64,000 nt of DNA. Source: an uncultured Eubacteriales bacterium (GTDB taxonomy: Bacteria > Bacillota > Clostridia > Christensenellales > CAG-138). The first letter of the stretch is position 1. The number at the start of each line of letters is the position of its first letter. A program made the translations under genes and the position numbers. Shown here piece by piece: positions 26,116-35,984 of this stretch. Location of the stretch: NCBI GenBank assembly GCA_900544965.1, contig UQXE01000004.1, positions 17,311 to 81,310 of the forward strand. The letters run 5' to 3'. The notes beneath the pieces are model-generated. The model was not told where the DNA came from. It worked only from the letters and a program-made list of their open reading frames with translations, and did not search any database.

Positions 26116-27087
26116 ATGCCAAATAGTTCAGGTAGTTCCAGGCTTTTGTTAGTTCGGTTTATTGCTTTAATTTTTATGCTCAGCTTTATGATGCCGTGGC
26201 TTATGGCCTGTGAGTTCATAACGCAGATTGACGCAGCTCCTGACAGAACCGGGTTTGATGTTTTTGACTCTCCAACTAACGAATTAAGACATACGCCTGC
26301 GAATGGCGGCGTACTTTCCGCATGGTTTATTGATGTAGGGCAAGGGGATTGCATATTTTTGGAATCGCCGTCCGGCAAGACCATGCTTATTGACAGCGGA
26401 GAGAACAAATACTATGACGATATAAATGAATTTTTGACCGGCCGGGGCGCAGGGGCTTTAGATGTAGTAATCGCTACCCATCCGCACAGCGACCATATTG
26501 GCGGTATGCAAAACATAATTCAGAACTACTCTATAGGCGCGTTTTATATGACCGATGCCATACATACCACAGCGACCTTTGAAAGGATGCTGGATGCTCT
26601 GGAGGATAATGACGTTTCGGTATATCAGGCGGTTGCAGGGGAGGAGTCGTTTATTGAATGGGACTCCGATATAGAGGTGAGAATACTATCCCCATTTGAT
26701 AATGCAGATTACAAAGACCTGAATGACGAAAGCATAATGATCAGGGTAAAATACGGGGATACCTCCATCTTGTTTACCGGAGACGCTGAAATCGGCGCTG
26801 AAAACATCGCCATGTCCAGATTGCCAGCTTCATTTTTTAAGGCGGATATATTGAAGCTGGGGCACCATGGTTCGTCAACTTCCTCTGGAGAGGCGTTTTT
26901 AGATGCCGTATCGCCCCAAATAGCGGTAGGAATGATGGGGAAGGAAAATAAATACGGCCACCCCCATCAGAAGACCTTAGATCTGCTTGAACGTTTAGAA
27001 ATCAAGCTCTACAGAACCGATCTTGACGGCACGGTATGTATACAGCTTGATGGAAGGGGCATAAATGTATCAACCGGCGACGGATGA
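26116..27087 (+). CDS. Secreted ComEC/Rec2-type metallo-beta-lactamase-fold hydrolase
   Basis: A 323-residue protein with an N-terminal hydrophobic signal and lipobox-like WLMAC (Cys32), so probably lipid-anchored outside. The rest is a metallo-beta-lactamase fold like the C-terminal domain of ComEC: FIDVGQGDCI (71-80), HPHSDHIGG with His122, His124, Asp126 and His127, TGDAE (metal-bridging Asp) and GHHGSSTSS. Free-standing lipoproteins of this type are thought to cleave extracellular nucleic acid or phosphodiesters; the substrate is unproven. GAGGT precedes the ATG by 5 bases. Confidence 0.85.
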   Translation: MPNSSGSSRLLLVRFIALIFMLSFMMPWLMACEFITQIDAAPDRTGFDVFDSPTNELRHTPANGGVLSAWFIDVGQGDCIFLESPSGKTMLIDSGENKYYDDINEFLTGRGAGALDVVIATHPHSDHIGGMQNIIQNYSIGAFYMTDAIHTTATFERMLDALEDNDVSVYQAVAGEESFIEWDSDIEVRILSPFDNADYKDLNDESIMIRVKYGDTSILFTGDAEIGAENIAMSRLPASFFKADILKLGHHGSSTSSGEAFLDAVSPQIAVGMMGKENKYGHPHQKTLDLLERLEIKLYRTDLDGTVCIQLDGRGINVSTGDG

Positions 27088-27220
27088 TCCTAAGGCGCCA
27101 TGCTCCGCTTAAGTTATAACCAAGAGAGTGGCGTATCAAAACTCATTAGCAGGCGCTTTTATTCTATAGGCTTTATGGCTGGAGCCAAGCTAAGACTTTA
27201 CTGATATTGGGGAAATAAAT

Positions 27221-28537
27221 ATGACTGACGGCTTGGATATACTGTTTTCAAATACGGATATAATTACAATGGATGATAAACATCCTACAATTTTTAACGG
27301 CTGCGTAGGCGTTAGCGATGGCAAAATTACATATGTCGGAAGCCACCGGCCGACTGTCCCAGTTAAAAGAATTATAGACTGTAAAGGGCGGATTTTGATG
27401 CCGGGCTTGATAAATACCCACGCGCACACCGCTATGTGCCTTATGAGAGGTTACGCGGACGATTACAAGCTTGACGAATGGCTTTATAATAAGGTGCTGC
27501 CGGTTGAGGCAAGGCTGGACGAAAGGGCTGTTCTGGCCGGATTCAGGCTGGGAGCAGCCGAGATGCTGAGAAACGGAACGACATCTATAAGCGACATGTA
27601 TTTTTTCCAGCCCGCGGTAGCGAAGCTGGCATTGGAGCTGGGAATCAGGGTGTCATTAAGCAATGCGGTGGTTGCTATAGACCCAAATGGCTTTGACTAT
27701 AAAAATGATCGGAGCATCGTTGAAACCATTGAACTTATGAGATATTGGCATGGCGCGGGAGACGGAAGAATACGCGCGGACGTTTCAATTCATGCCGAAT
27801 ATACCTCATTTCCGGACGTATGGAGATTCATGCATGAAATCGCTCATGAATATGGATTGATAACTCATCTGCACCTGTCTGAAACGTTATCTGAACATGA
27901 GGAGTGCAAAAAGCGCTATGGAAAAACGCCGGCGCAGGTTTTTTCGGATGAGGGCGTATTTGACTCACCGGTACTGGCGGCCCACTGCGTATATATTGAG
28001 CCGGACGACATGGATTTAATGGCGCAAAAGGGCGTTTCAGTGTCCCACTGTCCTGTGTCAAATTTGAAGCTTGCAAGCGGGCTAGCGGATATAAGAGCCA
28101 TGATTTTAAATGGTATCAATGTTTCGCTAGGTACAGACGGATGCTGCTCCAATAACTCACACGACTTATTTGAGGAGATAAAGCTTGCCGCGTTGCTTGC
28201 CAAGGGCCTTTCAAAGGATCCGTCCGCCATTTCAGCTTATCAGGCGCTAAAACTCGCAACGGTAAACGCGGCAGCCGCACAGGGAAGGGCAGGGCAAATA
28301 GGATCAATAGCGGAGGGATATGATGCGGATATAATTTTATTGGATACAGGGCATTTGAATCTCACGCCGATATATGATCCCGTTTCGGCTGTTGTCTACA
28401 GCGGCAGAGGAGCTGATGTTTGCCTTACAATGGTGCAGGGCAGGATTCTATATGAGAACGGAGCGTTTAGCAGCGTTGATATAGAGTTTGCCCGAAACGA
28501 GGTGCTTAATTATGCGATGAAGATGGTAAATATGTGA
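27221..28537 (+). CDS. mtaD: 5-methylthioadenosine/S-adenosylhomocysteine deaminase (amidohydrolase)
   Basis: A 438-residue amidohydrolase. Metal ligands are visible: His67 and His69 in NTHAHT, the His in HLHLSE (near 223), the His in AAHCVY (near 250) and Asp in GTDGCCSNN (near 307). The last motif with LGTDG..SNN and the start of the beta-sandwich are typical of the MTA/SAH deaminase group, which hydrolytically deaminates SAH and MTA to inosyl forms; guanine or other deaminases cannot be excluded. GGGGAA is 7 bases upstream of the ATG. It stands as a single gene. Confidence 0.82.
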   Translation: MTDGLDILFSNTDIITMDDKHPTIFNGCVGVSDGKITYVGSHRPTVPVKRIIDCKGRILMPGLINTHAHTAMCLMRGYADDYKLDEWLYNKVLPVEARLDERAVLAGFRLGAAEMLRNGTTSISDMYFFQPAVAKLALELGIRVSLSNAVVAIDPNGFDYKNDRSIVETIELMRYWHGAGDGRIRADVSIHAEYTSFPDVWRFMHEIAHEYGLITHLHLSETLSEHEECKKRYGKTPAQVFSDEGVFDSPVLAAHCVYIEPDDMDLMAQKGVSVSHCPVSNLKLASGLADIRAMILNGINVSLGTDGCCSNNSHDLFEEIKLAALLAKGLSKDPSAISAYQALKLATVNAAAAQGRAGQIGSIAEGYDADIILLDTGHLNLTPIYDPVSAVVYSGRGADVCLTMVQGRILYENGAFSSVDIEFARNEVLNYAMKMVNM

Positions 28538-28702
28538 TTTATATTCGATAACTATTTAGTGTTAACGATTATTTATTTTCAGCACAAGGTAAAATTATTG
28601 ATAATCAGTCATATTTAATTCAATCTATATGAATTAAATAATAAAGAGTTTGGGATTTTTTTGATTATAGATAAACATTTTGTGACGTTTTGTCTTCCGT
28701 TC

Positions 28703-28731
28703 TTGCTTAAAGTTTATATTGAGGTTATAAT
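28703..28731 (+). promoter_or_regulatory. Promoter of the mreC-mreD-pbp2 operon
   Basis: TTGCTT (28703-28708), 17-base spacer, TATAAT (28726-28731). The remaining intergenic sequence from 28538 is AT-rich without an open frame. Confidence 0.7.
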
Positions 28732-28767
28732 TAACCGAATAAATGGAACCTGAAAGGGCAGCTGCTT

Positions 28768-29613
28768 ATGAAAAAATTGCTTGAAAATAAACCCGCTCTC
28801 ATTGCGATAATAGCGGTAGTGCTTTTATGTGTCCTTGCGCTGGCTACTTCAGGGGAAAGAACCCTTACCTGGATTGAAAGTACTGCGGGATCCATTTTTC
28901 AACCCATCCAAACGTTCTCATATAAGGCGTCAGAGGCGGTAGTGGATTTTTTTGAAAATCTTTTCAATACAACGGATGCTGATATTGAGAATCAACAACT
29001 GAAGACCCAGCTGGCTCAACTGCAACAGATTTTATCTGAGTATGAAACTGTCAAAGAGGAGAACGAAAGACTGAAGGAGCTCTTAAACTTTATCGATTCG
29101 TATGGGGATTCTCAGTATGTTACAGCTCAGGTAATAGGAAAAAGTCAGAGCGCTTGGTTTGACACCATGACAATCAATGCGGGACGCAATCATGGAATTG
29201 AGGAGGGTATGCCCGTAGTTAACGCATATGGATTGGTGGGCAAAGTAACGGACGTAGGCGCGACATGGTGTAAAGTAACATCAATAATTGACGGAAGCAT
29301 GAACGTTAGCGTTATGGTAGAGCGCACAAGGGATAACGGAATAGTCAAAGGGTCGCTTGCAGTAGGAAGCGACGGATATAATTTGGAGTTGTCATACCTG
29401 CCGTCTGGAAGCGATCTGGTTCCAGGCGATAAAATAGTGACAAGCGGCCTTGGGGGCGGATCGTATCCCAAAGCCGTATCGGTAGGGATTGTTACTGAGG
29501 TAATCCGAAGAACGGATGATTCGGAGATGCGTAACGCCATCGTTGAACCCTCGGTAGACTTCCTTCATCTTGAGGAAGTTATGGTTCTGATAGAAGCCTC
29601 TGAGGAGGAATAA
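28768..29613 (+). CDS. mreC: Rod shape-determining protein MreC
   Basis: Scaffold of the elongasome. The 281-residue protein has a short cytoplasmic N-terminus, one membrane helix (about 8-26), a coiled coil (about 72-110, rich in Gln/Leu/Glu) and two beta-barrel domains with the conserved AWFDTMTINAG and PSGSDLVPGDKIVTSG motifs. MreC dimers bind PBP2 outside the membrane. It is 3 bases from mreD. mreB is not in the window. Confidence 0.93.
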   Translation: MKKLLENKPALIAIIAVVLLCVLALATSGERTLTWIESTAGSIFQPIQTFSYKASEAVVDFFENLFNTTDADIENQQLKTQLAQLQQILSEYETVKEENERLKELLNFIDSYGDSQYVTAQVIGKSQSAWFDTMTINAGRNHGIEEGMPVVNAYGLVGKVTDVGATWCKVTSIIDGSMNVSVMVERTRDNGIVKGSLAVGSDGYNLELSYLPSGSDLVPGDKIVTSGLGGGSYPKAVSVGIVTEVIRRTDDSEMRNAIVEPSVDFLHLEEVMVLIEASEEE

Positions 29614-29616
29614 CCG

Positions 29617-30147
29617 ATGAAAAGATATGCCTTAGTAATAGCTGTAAGCACAATTGTGTGTTCATACTTAAACGCAGCCTTTTTTACCAATGTAAATATA
29701 TTTGGCATACGCCCAGACGCCATATTGGCGCTAATAGTTTCAATAGGGGTATTGTTGGGCAGTCTGCCGGCCTCCATTATAGGTCTTGGAGTTGGACTTA
29801 TGATGGATGTGTTCTTTAACAAGATAGTTGGCCTTAGCGCTATTGCTTATATCGTTGCGGGTATTGCGGGAGGAATATTCTACAAAAAGTTTTATGCTGA
29901 TAATGTTATAATACCTGCCGCTACAGCGGTTGTCAGTACATTTTTCAAAGAACATATTTTATGCTTAGCCGCCTTGCTTGCAGGCGCTAGATTTAATTAT
30001 GGATTGATGCTTGTAGCCTATATACTCCCGTGCTGTCTGCTTACAGGAGGAATATGTATACCAATACATATGGTAATGAAGAGTATGCTGGTTGGCAAGC
30101 ATAAATCGATAGTTTCCCAAGTTAAAGAACGCAGAGGTGTTAGATAA
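29617..30147 (+). CDS. mreD: Rod shape-determining protein MreD
   Basis: A 176-residue integral membrane protein with about five helices and the family motif RPDAILALIVSIGVLLG near residues 31-47. It works with MreC and PBP2 in lateral wall synthesis. The gene touches the next start with no gap. Confidence 0.9.
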   Translation: MKRYALVIAVSTIVCSYLNAAFFTNVNIFGIRPDAILALIVSIGVLLGSLPASIIGLGVGLMMDVFFNKIVGLSAIAYIVAGIAGGIFYKKFYADNVIIPAATAVVSTFFKEHILCLAALLAGARFNYGLMLVAYILPCCLLTGGICIPIHMVMKSMLVGKHKSIVSQVKERRGVR

Positions 30148-32664
30148 ATGAAAAGACAGTTGATTCCACGATTTTTGATAATTGCGTTAGTTATGCTTGC
30201 AATGATGGGAGCTCTAATATTCCAGCTTGGAGTGCTTACCCTCGGAGAAGGGGAAAGCTTGGCGCAGCAGGCGTCCGAGGAGAGCACCGCCAGCATTGCC
30301 GTAAAGGGGACAAGAGGCAGCATAATGGACAGAAACGGAATAGTGCTGGCGTATAGCGAAAATTGCTATAATGTAGAATTTCTCCGCGACGGTAACAAAC
30401 GCACCGATTATGACAGCGCAATTTACACCGAAGCCCTTATTAAAGCAATAGATATAATAGAAAAGGGCGGGGGAACCATAATAAATACCTCCTATATACA
30501 GGAGGATGAGAATGGAAGCCTGTATTATGATTGGGGCGTGACAAGCGAGGCTGCGATAAGGGCGCGCTATAAAAATTTTTGTGACGCAATGGGTTTTAGA
30601 ATAGCCGATGAAGACGATATGGGTACATGGAAAAAGGCTCAAGACGCTTATCTGGATCTGCGTTCGGCATGGTATATACCGGAAGAAATGCCGTTTGAGG
30701 ACGCGGTGAAGATCATATCGATACGTCAGGAAGTCAACCTTAACAACTACAAGGCATACGAACCAATAACAATAGCTTACGACGTAAGCATGGAGGTTGT
30801 AGCCGAAATTGAAACGATGAAGGATGAATTGCCAGGCCTTCAGACCGCTCAGAGTACTACCAGAATATATCCATATGGGGAAACAGCATCCCATATAGTT
30901 GGATACATGCAGCGTACCGTTACCGAAGAAATGCTGGAAAAGGGCTATACGTACAGCGATTATATAGGAGTGGCCGGAGTGGAGCGTACAATGGAAGAGT
31001 TCCTGACAGCCGCTACTACAGAGCATCAGGGCAGCAAAACGCTGGAAGTAAATAAAAATAAAGCTATAATCAGGGAGCTGTCATCAACGCCCGCTACGGA
31101 CGGCGACGACGTAATGCTGACGATAGACCTGCCGTTCCAGCGGGTTGCAGAACAGGCGCTTGATGATCTCATTAAAGAGTTGGCCGAGTATGAGCGGGGG
31201 CTTATTGAGACGAACGAAGACGATAAATATTCAAGCTATGACGATATAAAGACTGCGGAAACAGGTGCCATAGTGGTTTTGGACGTTAATTCGGGAGAGG
31301 TGCTGGCTTTGGCCTCAAACCCCAGATTCGATCCCAACTGGTTTATTAAGGGCTTGACTAACGAACAGAACGAGTACCTGTTTGGGGAGTCCTCGGAAAA
31401 CACTACTCCGCTTAGAAATAAAGCCGTGTCCGCCAAGCTGGCTCCAGGCTCAATCTTTAAGATGGTCACGGGCTTGGCGGGGCTTATGGAAGGCGAGCTA
31501 AGCCTTACTGAAACGATAAGCGATATGGGCAAATACATCCTATACGATGAAAATGGAGAACCCATAGAGCGCAACGCGCCTAGCTGCCATACGGACTATC
31601 CTTCAACCCATGCAGACCAGGATTTGGTTAAGGCGCTCACGAATTCCTGCAACTATTATTTCTTTGAGGTAGCTAACCGCCTTGGAATTGAACGGCTTAA
31701 CAGGTGGGCTGAAAGGCTGGGGCTTACATCATTAACCGGGGTAGAGCTTACCGGCGAGACCACCGGCATAGTCGGAGGTCAGGATGTTCTATTCGACAAT
31801 TCATTAATAAGAGCTGATGGCGAAGCCATGACGCTTGGCGATCAAAAGACGAGCCTGCCAAGCTATGTATATCGTGTTCTAAAGGATCGTTTGTACGGAT
31901 ATTTAGCCTTGAGCGGCAAAGCGGCGGACGATGAGGATGTAACGAGGTGCGCCCTGCTGTTGATGCAGCTTCAGGATGGCAAACTGGAAGGCAAGGGAGC
32001 GGATGCAAGGCGGATCATAGCCGAGACCATAGGCATACCAGAGGGTATAACAAGGGTTCAGCCATGGATAGAGGAGATAATGTCAATTCTCAACGAAATC
32101 CAGTGGAAGGCTACCCAGACCATACGTGCCGGTATCGGGCAGGGCGTTTCACTTGTAACGCCGGTTGCCGTAGCCCGCTATGTGGCCGCGATTGCAAATG
32201 GAGGTACGGTTTACGACGTACATATTGTCGATAAGGTCATTGACAGCAGCGGAGTCATTGTAAACGAAATTGAGCCCAGCGTTTATGATAAGATCGACGC
32301 CCCAAGCGACTATTGGAATGCAATACGCGAGGGATTGAAGGGCGTCGTGTCGCCCGAGGACGGGGGCACGGCAAGCAAAAAATTCAGCCAGGAGTTTCAG
32401 GATAAGGGTTATTTGGCCAGAATAAGCGGAAAAACCGGAACAGCGCAGGTAGGAAACGATACCATTGATATTGAAAACACCTCTTGGTTTGTAACATACG
32501 CGCCAAGGGATAACGCGGATATCGCTATAGTCGTCTGTGTCCCATCCGGTTATTCCGGAAGCTCCAGCGCACCTGCCATTGAGGATATAATAACATATTA
32601 TTTCGATAAGATGGCGGCGGCGGCGCCTGAAAACCTGCCGGAACTCAACTCACCCCTGCCATGA
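30148..32664 (+). CDS. Penicillin-binding protein 2 (class B elongation transpeptidase)
   Basis: Cross-links peptidoglycan during elongation. The 838-residue protein has one N-terminal membrane helix (about 7-29), a PBP dimer/pedestal region with GTRGSIMDRNG (54-64), and the transpeptidase domain with SxxK at Ser435-Lys438 (PGSIFK), SxN as Ser500-Cys501-Asn502 and KTG at 762-764 (SGKTGTAQ). It is about 150-200 residues longer than Escherichia coli PBP2, with an insertion after Ser500 (about 540-660) that is charged and helical. Position behind mreCD supports the elongation role. A strong terminator follows. Confidence 0.93.
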   Translation: MKRQLIPRFLIIALVMLAMMGALIFQLGVLTLGEGESLAQQASEESTASIAVKGTRGSIMDRNGIVLAYSENCYNVEFLRDGNKRTDYDSAIYTEALIKAIDIIEKGGGTIINTSYIQEDENGSLYYDWGVTSEAAIRARYKNFCDAMGFRIADEDDMGTWKKAQDAYLDLRSAWYIPEEMPFEDAVKIISIRQEVNLNNYKAYEPITIAYDVSMEVVAEIETMKDELPGLQTAQSTTRIYPYGETASHIVGYMQRTVTEEMLEKGYTYSDYIGVAGVERTMEEFLTAATTEHQGSKTLEVNKNKAIIRELSSTPATDGDDVMLTIDLPFQRVAEQALDDLIKELAEYERGLIETNEDDKYSSYDDIKTAETGAIVVLDVNSGEVLALASNPRFDPNWFIKGLTNEQNEYLFGESSENTTPLRNKAVSAKLAPGSIFKMVTGLAGLMEGELSLTETISDMGKYILYDENGEPIERNAPSCHTDYPSTHADQDLVKALTNSCNYYFFEVANRLGIERLNRWAERLGLTSLTGVELTGETTGIVGGQDVLFDNSLIRADGEAMTLGDQKTSLPSYVYRVLKDRLYGYLALSGKAADDEDVTRCALLLMQLQDGKLEGKGADARRIIAETIGIPEGITRVQPWIEEIMSILNEIQWKATQTIRAGIGQGVSLVTPVAVARYVAAIANGGTVYDVHIVDKVIDSSGVIVNEIEPSVYDKIDAPSDYWNAIREGLKGVVSPEDGGTASKKFSQEFQDKGYLARISGKTGTAQVGNDTIDIENTSWFVTYAPRDNADIAIVVCVPSGYSGSSSAPAIEDIITYYFDKMAAAAPENLPELNSPLP

Positions 32665-32693
32665 CCGAGCTAGATAAACAGCGTATAAAAACA

Positions 32694-32725
32694 AGCAGGA
32701 GCCGGATTATCGGGCTCCTGCTTTT
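32694..32725. terminator. Bidirectional terminator between pbp2 and rpoD
   Basis: AGCAGGAGCC and GGCTCCTGCT form a 10-bp perfect stem over a 9-base loop. TTTT follows on the forward strand and TGTTTTTATA on the reverse strand, so it can serve both convergent operons. Confidence 0.9.
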
Positions 32726-32751
32726 AAGCCGCTATGCTCTTTGCGTGGGGT

Positions 32752-33831
32752 TTACTCAAGAAAATCCCGAAGCTTTTTACTGCGGCTTGGCTGGCGAAGC
32801 TTTCTAAGCGCTTTGGCCTCAATCTGCCGTATTCGTTCACGCGTAACCTTAAACACGCGGCCAACCTCCTCAAGCGTCCTTGTTTTTCCATCGTCAAGGC
32901 CGAATCTCAGTCTAATAACCATTTCTTCACGAGGAGTAAGCGTATCCAGCACTTCCATGAGCTGCTCACGAAGCAGGGTAAACGAAGCTACGGTTGCCGG
33001 TTCCGGCGCGTCTTCATCGGGGATGAAATCTCCCAGATGGCTGTCCTCTTCCTCGCCGATTGGCGTTTCCAGAGACACCGGTTCCTGTGCAATCTTCTTT
33101 ATTTCACGGACTTTTTCAACGGTAATGTCCATCTCTTTGGCAATCTCCTCAGGCCGAGGTTCCCTTCCAAGCTCCTGTATCAACTGCCGTTGGCAACGTA
33201 TGAGCTTGTTTATGGTTTCTACCATATGAACGGGTATTCGTATGGTACGCGCCTGGTCCGCAATGGCGCGTGTAATAGCCTGTCGTATCCACCACGTGGC
33301 ATATGTTGAAAACTTGTAGCCCTTTCGATAATCAAATTTTTCTACGGCCTTTATCAATCCAAGATTGCCTTCTTGAATAAGATCTAAAAACAACAGGCCT
33401 TTACCAACGTATTTTTTGGCTACGCTTACCACAAGCCGCAAGTTCGCGTCAATGAGCTCTTTACGGGCTTCCTCATCCCCATCGGCCATGCGTTTAGCTA
33501 TCGAAATCTCCTCAGCTGCGGTTAATAGCGGAACTTTTCCTATTTCCTTGAGGTACATCCGCACCGGATCATCTATGCTTATTCCTTCCGCCGCTACGAT
33601 TTCAGTTTCAATTTCCGCAATGTCCTCAACGATCTCCTCAGCGGCGTTGGTTTCTTCCACAACGTCAATATTGGCCGCTTCGAATCGGTCGTATATGCGT
33701 TCTATCTGTTCAGGGTCAAGTTCGAGTTCTTCGAGGGTGTCCATAACCTCCTTATAGGTTAAAACACCCTTTGCTTTACCCTTCTCAATAAGCTCATCAA
33801 CCCTCGTGGCACGGCTGCCAATATTTTCCAT
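32752..33831 (-). CDS. rpoD: Primary sigma factor RpoD (SigA)
   Basis: Housekeeping sigma factor for -35/-10 promoter recognition. The 359-residue protein has a shortened acidic region 1.1, region 1.2 (about 86-115, DDPVRMYLKEIG), region 2 (about 130-190, with the -10 binding YKFSTYATWWIRQAI), region 3 (about 205-275) and region 4.2 (about 318-350, TLEEVGRVFKVTRERIRQIEAKAL). Size matches Firmicute SigA. GGAG lies close upstream of the ATG and dnaG ends 14 bases before it, forming the conserved dnaG-rpoD pair. Confidence 0.97.
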   Translation of the reverse strand: MENIGSRATRVDELIEKGKAKGVLTYKEVMDTLEELELDPEQIERIYDRFEAANIDVVEETNAAEEIVEDIAEIETEIVAAEGISIDDPVRMYLKEIGKVPLLTAAEEISIAKRMADGDEEARKELIDANLRLVVSVAKKYVGKGLLFLDLIQEGNLGLIKAVEKFDYRKGYKFSTYATWWIRQAITRAIADQARTIRIPVHMVETINKLIRCQRQLIQELGREPRPEEIAKEMDITVEKVREIKKIAQEPVSLETPIGEEEDSHLGDFIPDEDAPEPATVASFTLLREQLMEVLDTLTPREEMVIRLRFGLDDGKTRTLEEVGRVFKVTRERIRQIEAKALRKLRQPSRSKKLRDFLE

Positions 33832-33845
33832 AGCTCCGCTCCTTT

Positions 33846-35627
33846 TTACGGTTTTTTTATATCGTTTATATATCTAAAAAGCTCTTGAAGCTTTGTCTTA
33901 AGTTCCGCCCGGCCTTCCGGATCCTTTTGTGCTTTCAGGGCCTGCGCCGTTTCATAAGCTTTGCTTTCCAGTTCCCTTAGCGCCAGCCTTTTCAGGCATT
34001 GCATCCCTGTTATCAAGGGATCGGATATAGCGGAGCGTTCCTCATAGGCCATAATAACAAGTTCGGCGTCCGCAGCGTCCATGGATGATATAAGTTTTTT
34101 AACATCCGGTTCGCAGGATATAGAATATGCCTCCCCAAGCATATGGGTACACTTCGCGTATGAGCCGCTGTCAAATATATTGAACTTACTATAAAAAGGA
34201 TTGCGCTGAATTCCATAAAACGCATCCTTGCCTGCCAGCATGCATGCGAGCAGCGTTTTTTCAGTCCTTTCGTGCTCAGTTAGTTCCTTCGCGACTTTTT
34301 CATCTCTATTATTCCGTTTTCTGCCAGGGTTATTCTTTTTAGGGTTTTCATGCAGGTTGCATTGGGCTTTCAGGCTTTCCATAGGTATTCCTGTTGAAGA
34401 TTCTAAACGCTTTATGTGTTTTTCCTGATCTACAGGTTCCAGTTTGCCTATAAAGCTGCAAGCGGCTTTAGCGTAAGCGATACGGCCATCTTCAGTGGTT
34501 AAATCAAACGCTGAAGCCATGTGGCTCAGTTTAAAGGTATTCAGATCCCCAGCGCTCTCCTTTAGCCGCAAAAAAGCCTCCATACCGTTAGTCCTTACAT
34601 AATCATCCGGATCCATACCTCCAGGCAATTCTATCACACGCACTTCCAACCCCTCTGCCGCCAGAATTTCCATCCCGCGCAATGCTGCGTTCTGTCCAGC
34701 GGCGTCTCCGTCATATGCTATATACACTTTTGATACATACCGCTTTAAAAGCTTAGCCTGATGCTCCGTTAAGGCAGTACCAAGAGAAGCTACCGCATTA
34801 TGGATGCCGCACTGGTGCAGGCTTATAACATCAAGATACCCCTCAACCATAATGATGTCGGAAAAACTGCTTCCCTTAATGAAGTTCAGTGCGTATAGGT
34901 TTTGGCGCTTCTTATATATAGGAGTATCCCCTGTATTAATGTATTTGGGTGTGTCCTGAGGATTCATCGTTCTGGCGCCAAACGCTACTACACGTCCATT
35001 AGCGGCTATTATCGGAAAAATTATACGCCCTCTATACGCGTCGTAGTAGTTTCCTCCTTTGGCAATTATAAGCCCCGCGTCAAGAAGTTCCTTATCGGTG
35101 AATCCTTTAGCGTTCAAGTAATTCTTTATGTTGTTCCAGCCCTTTGGGGCATAGCCAATTCCAAATCGTCTCACCGTTTTGGCGTTTATTCCGCGGTCTG
35201 ATACGTATATTCTTGCCTCTGCACCCAAATTCCCTATCAAAGAATCATGATAAAAAAGCGCGGCTTCCTTACAGACAGAATACAGTCGCTCCCTATATGC
35301 TCTGTCGCGCTTTAACTTTTCATCATTGATTTCGTTTGGCAGATCCATACCACAGCGCCTGGCGAGGAATTCAACTGCTTCAGAATAGGAAAGCTTTTCG
35401 ATCTCCATGACAAATTGTATTATCCCGCCTCCAGAGTGGCATCCAAAGCAATAATATAGCTGCTTGTCCGGAGAAACTGAAAAGGAAGCCGTCTTCTCAC
35501 CGTGAAACGGACACAATCCCCACATTCGTCCACCCTTGGGCGAAAGATATACATACTCCGAGACGAGCTGAACAATATCACTTTTAGCGAGCAACTCGCT
35601 CATCCACGTCTCCGGAAATATTGGCAT
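33846..35627 (-). CDS. dnaG: DNA primase
   Basis: Makes RNA primers for replication. The 593-residue protein has the N-terminal zinc ribbon (Cys39, His42, Cys60, Cys63), the primase core with FGARTM and a TOPRIM domain with MVEGYLDVI and AYDGDAAGQ, and a C-terminal DnaB-interacting region. The start at 35627 has AAGGGGAT about 7 bases upstream. It precedes rpoD in one transcript, the macromolecular synthesis operon order without rpsU in view. Confidence 0.96.
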   Translation of the reverse strand: MPIFPETWMSELLAKSDIVQLVSEYVYLSPKGGRMWGLCPFHGEKTASFSVSPDKQLYYCFGCHSGGGIIQFVMEIEKLSYSEAVEFLARRCGMDLPNEINDEKLKRDRAYRERLYSVCKEAALFYHDSLIGNLGAEARIYVSDRGINAKTVRRFGIGYAPKGWNNIKNYLNAKGFTDKELLDAGLIIAKGGNYYDAYRGRIIFPIIAANGRVVAFGARTMNPQDTPKYINTGDTPIYKKRQNLYALNFIKGSSFSDIIMVEGYLDVISLHQCGIHNAVASLGTALTEHQAKLLKRYVSKVYIAYDGDAAGQNAALRGMEILAAEGLEVRVIELPGGMDPDDYVRTNGMEAFLRLKESAGDLNTFKLSHMASAFDLTTEDGRIAYAKAACSFIGKLEPVDQEKHIKRLESSTGIPMESLKAQCNLHENPKKNNPGRKRNNRDEKVAKELTEHERTEKTLLACMLAGKDAFYGIQRNPFYSKFNIFDSGSYAKCTHMLGEAYSISCEPDVKKLISSMDAADAELVIMAYEERSAISDPLITGMQCLKRLALRELESKAYETAQALKAQKDPEGRAELKTKLQELFRYINDIKKP

Positions 35628-35758
35628 ATGGACATCCCCTTCCGGAGTGTTTTATTCGGCATGATAAGTAAATATCCTGCTTTTTATTTAAACATCGATA
35701 TATAGTCAGCATATATTGCAAATAATAAACGGATTAAGCCTTTTTAGCTAAGAAATGA

Positions 35759-35784
35759 CCGCTCGGAGAGGGACTACCGGGCGG
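35759..35784. repeat. Hairpin in the spacer upstream of dnaG
   Basis: CCGCTCGG and CCGGGCGG pair with one G-T over a 10-base loop, with no U-tract on either side. The rest of 35628-35930 is AT-rich without a recognisable gene and should hold the dnaG promoter. Confidence 0.35.
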
Positions 35785-35930
35785 CTTAGTGGATAGGCTA
35801 TTTAGATGTGTTCTACAAATTAAGTATAACACCTGATATGGCAGATTTCTATGCTTTATTAAAAATAATTTGTATCTTTTTTCATAGTTTGTAATGCATT
35901 ACGTAATTAACATACCAGAGAATAAGAATG

Positions 35931-35954
35931 TTTGGGGCTTGGCAAAGCCCCAAA
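35931..35954 (-). terminator. Terminator of the DUF11 protein gene
   Basis: TTTGGGGCTT and AAGCCCCAAA form a 10-bp perfect stem with a 4-base loop, 31 bases past the stop. The reverse-strand tail (CATTCTTATT) is only moderately U-rich. Confidence 0.75.
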
Positions 35955-35984
35955 CCATGTAACCGTATCTGATTGTATATAAAA